Part shown: one piece after another, positions 5,774-6,070 of the stretch
Position numbering within the stretch: the first letter of the stretch is position 1
How the letters are laid out: each line of letters starts with the position of its first letter
Source of the DNA: Pseudomonadota bacterium
GTDB taxonomy: Bacteria; Pseudomonadota; Gammaproteobacteria; Steroidobacterales; Steroidobacteraceae
DNA: 6,070 bases
Reading direction: 5' to 3'
Assembly (NCBI GenBank): GCA_021792815.1
Contig: JAJYTX010000194.1
Coordinates: forward strand, 1 to 6,070
Translations under genes and position numbers: made by a program
The notes under the pieces: model-generated
Database searches by the model: none
What the model saw: only the letters and a program-made list of their open reading frames with translations
Told to the model about the DNA's origin: nothing

Positions 5774-6070
5774 TCAAAAGTGCCAGCGAACGCCGAGGAT
5801 CGGCGTGATGTCCAGCCAGGGGGAGTTGCGTTCGACCAGGGTATACACGCCGACCGGCGAACGAATCACCGCGTAGCTGTGACAGCAGGCGCTCGCCGAG
5901 CCGGTCAGATCGTACACGTCGAGGAAAACCTGGAATATCCCCTGGCCGAGCGGATGTTGCCAGCCGAGGCGAACGTCGAGCGTGAAAAAGTTGCCCAGAC
6001 GGGCGCTGTTGATCCGTCCAAAGGCGAGCCGCGTTGCCGCCGGATCGGTCCAGCTGCTGTTCGAGACGAG
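5774..6070 (-). CDS. TonB-dependent outer-membrane receptor, C-terminal fragment (5' part outside window)
   Basis: The last 98 residues of an outer-membrane beta-barrel receptor, which takes up a substrate using TonB/ExbBD energy. The frame is open from the right edge to the TGA at 5774-5776. It shows alternating polar and hydrophobic strands typical of the barrel end: ARLGNFFTLDVRLGW, a turn with GQG, then FQVFLDVYDLTGSASACCHSY, and the final strand DITPILGVRWHF. The terminal aromatic phenylalanine is the outer-membrane insertion signature recognised by the BAM complex. The segment around the Cys-Cys pair and the WLDITPILGVRWHF ending match the usual close of TonB-dependent receptors, where 'NLxNxxNxCC' and 'P.LGV.W.F' are common. 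The plug domain and TonB box are outside the window, so the substrate cannot be inferred. A different outer-membrane barrel is possible but less likely. It is separated from the glycan operon by 371 bases and is probably a distinct transcription unit. Confidence 0.8.
   Translation of the reverse strand, partial: LVSNSSWTDPAATRLAFGRINSARLGNFFTLDVRLGWQHPLGQGIFQVFLDVYDLTGSASACCHSYAVIRSPVGVYTLVERNSPWLDITPILGVRWHF

Overview
The window is strongly GC-rich. All five recognisable genes lie on the minus strand, so transcription runs from high to low coordinates. The C-terminal end of a TonB-dependent outer-membrane receptor at the right edge implies a Gram-negative bacterium. GC-rich third codon positions and the receptor's terminal sequence style suggest a proteobacterium, perhaps a GC-rich gammaproteobacterium. 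That last step is a weak inference and nothing here fixes the genus.

Layout from right to left, in the direction of transcription. (1) 6070-5774: the last 98 residues of a TonB-dependent receptor whose body lies outside the window. (2) 5773-5403: a 371-base gap with no convincing gene. It holds three GC-rich hairpins, one of them 12 bases after the receptor stop and a possible terminator. It also holds a 12-base direct repeat and a 12-base perfect palindrome, upstream of the next gene. (3) 5402-1: four genes in one direction. They are a MurG/GT28-like glycosyltransferase of the COG4671 type, a WcaL-like GT4 glycosyltransferase, a second, different GT4 glycosyltransferase, and an MsbA-like ABC exporter with fused membrane and ATPase domains. 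The exporter runs off the left edge just after its LSGGQ signature.

The three junctions inside the four-gene block are all 4-base stop/start overlaps (ATGA, GTGA, ATGA). Each has a Shine-Dalgarno-like sequence 4-7 bases before the start, so the block is almost certainly one translationally coupled operon. The middle overlap shows that the second GT4 gene starts at a GTG that simple ATG-based calling misses.

The gene content suggests cytoplasmic assembly of a short glycan or glycolipid by three GT-B glycosyltransferases, followed by flipping or export through the ABC transporter. No initiating phosphoglycosyltransferase, polymerase, ligase or sugar-nucleotide gene is visible. The operon continues past the left edge, so the product and its lipid or protein carrier cannot be named. 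The most interesting point is this compact, tightly coupled glycan assembly-and-export cassette with a poorly characterised first enzyme. I see no mobile element, CRISPR array, tRNA or rRNA.
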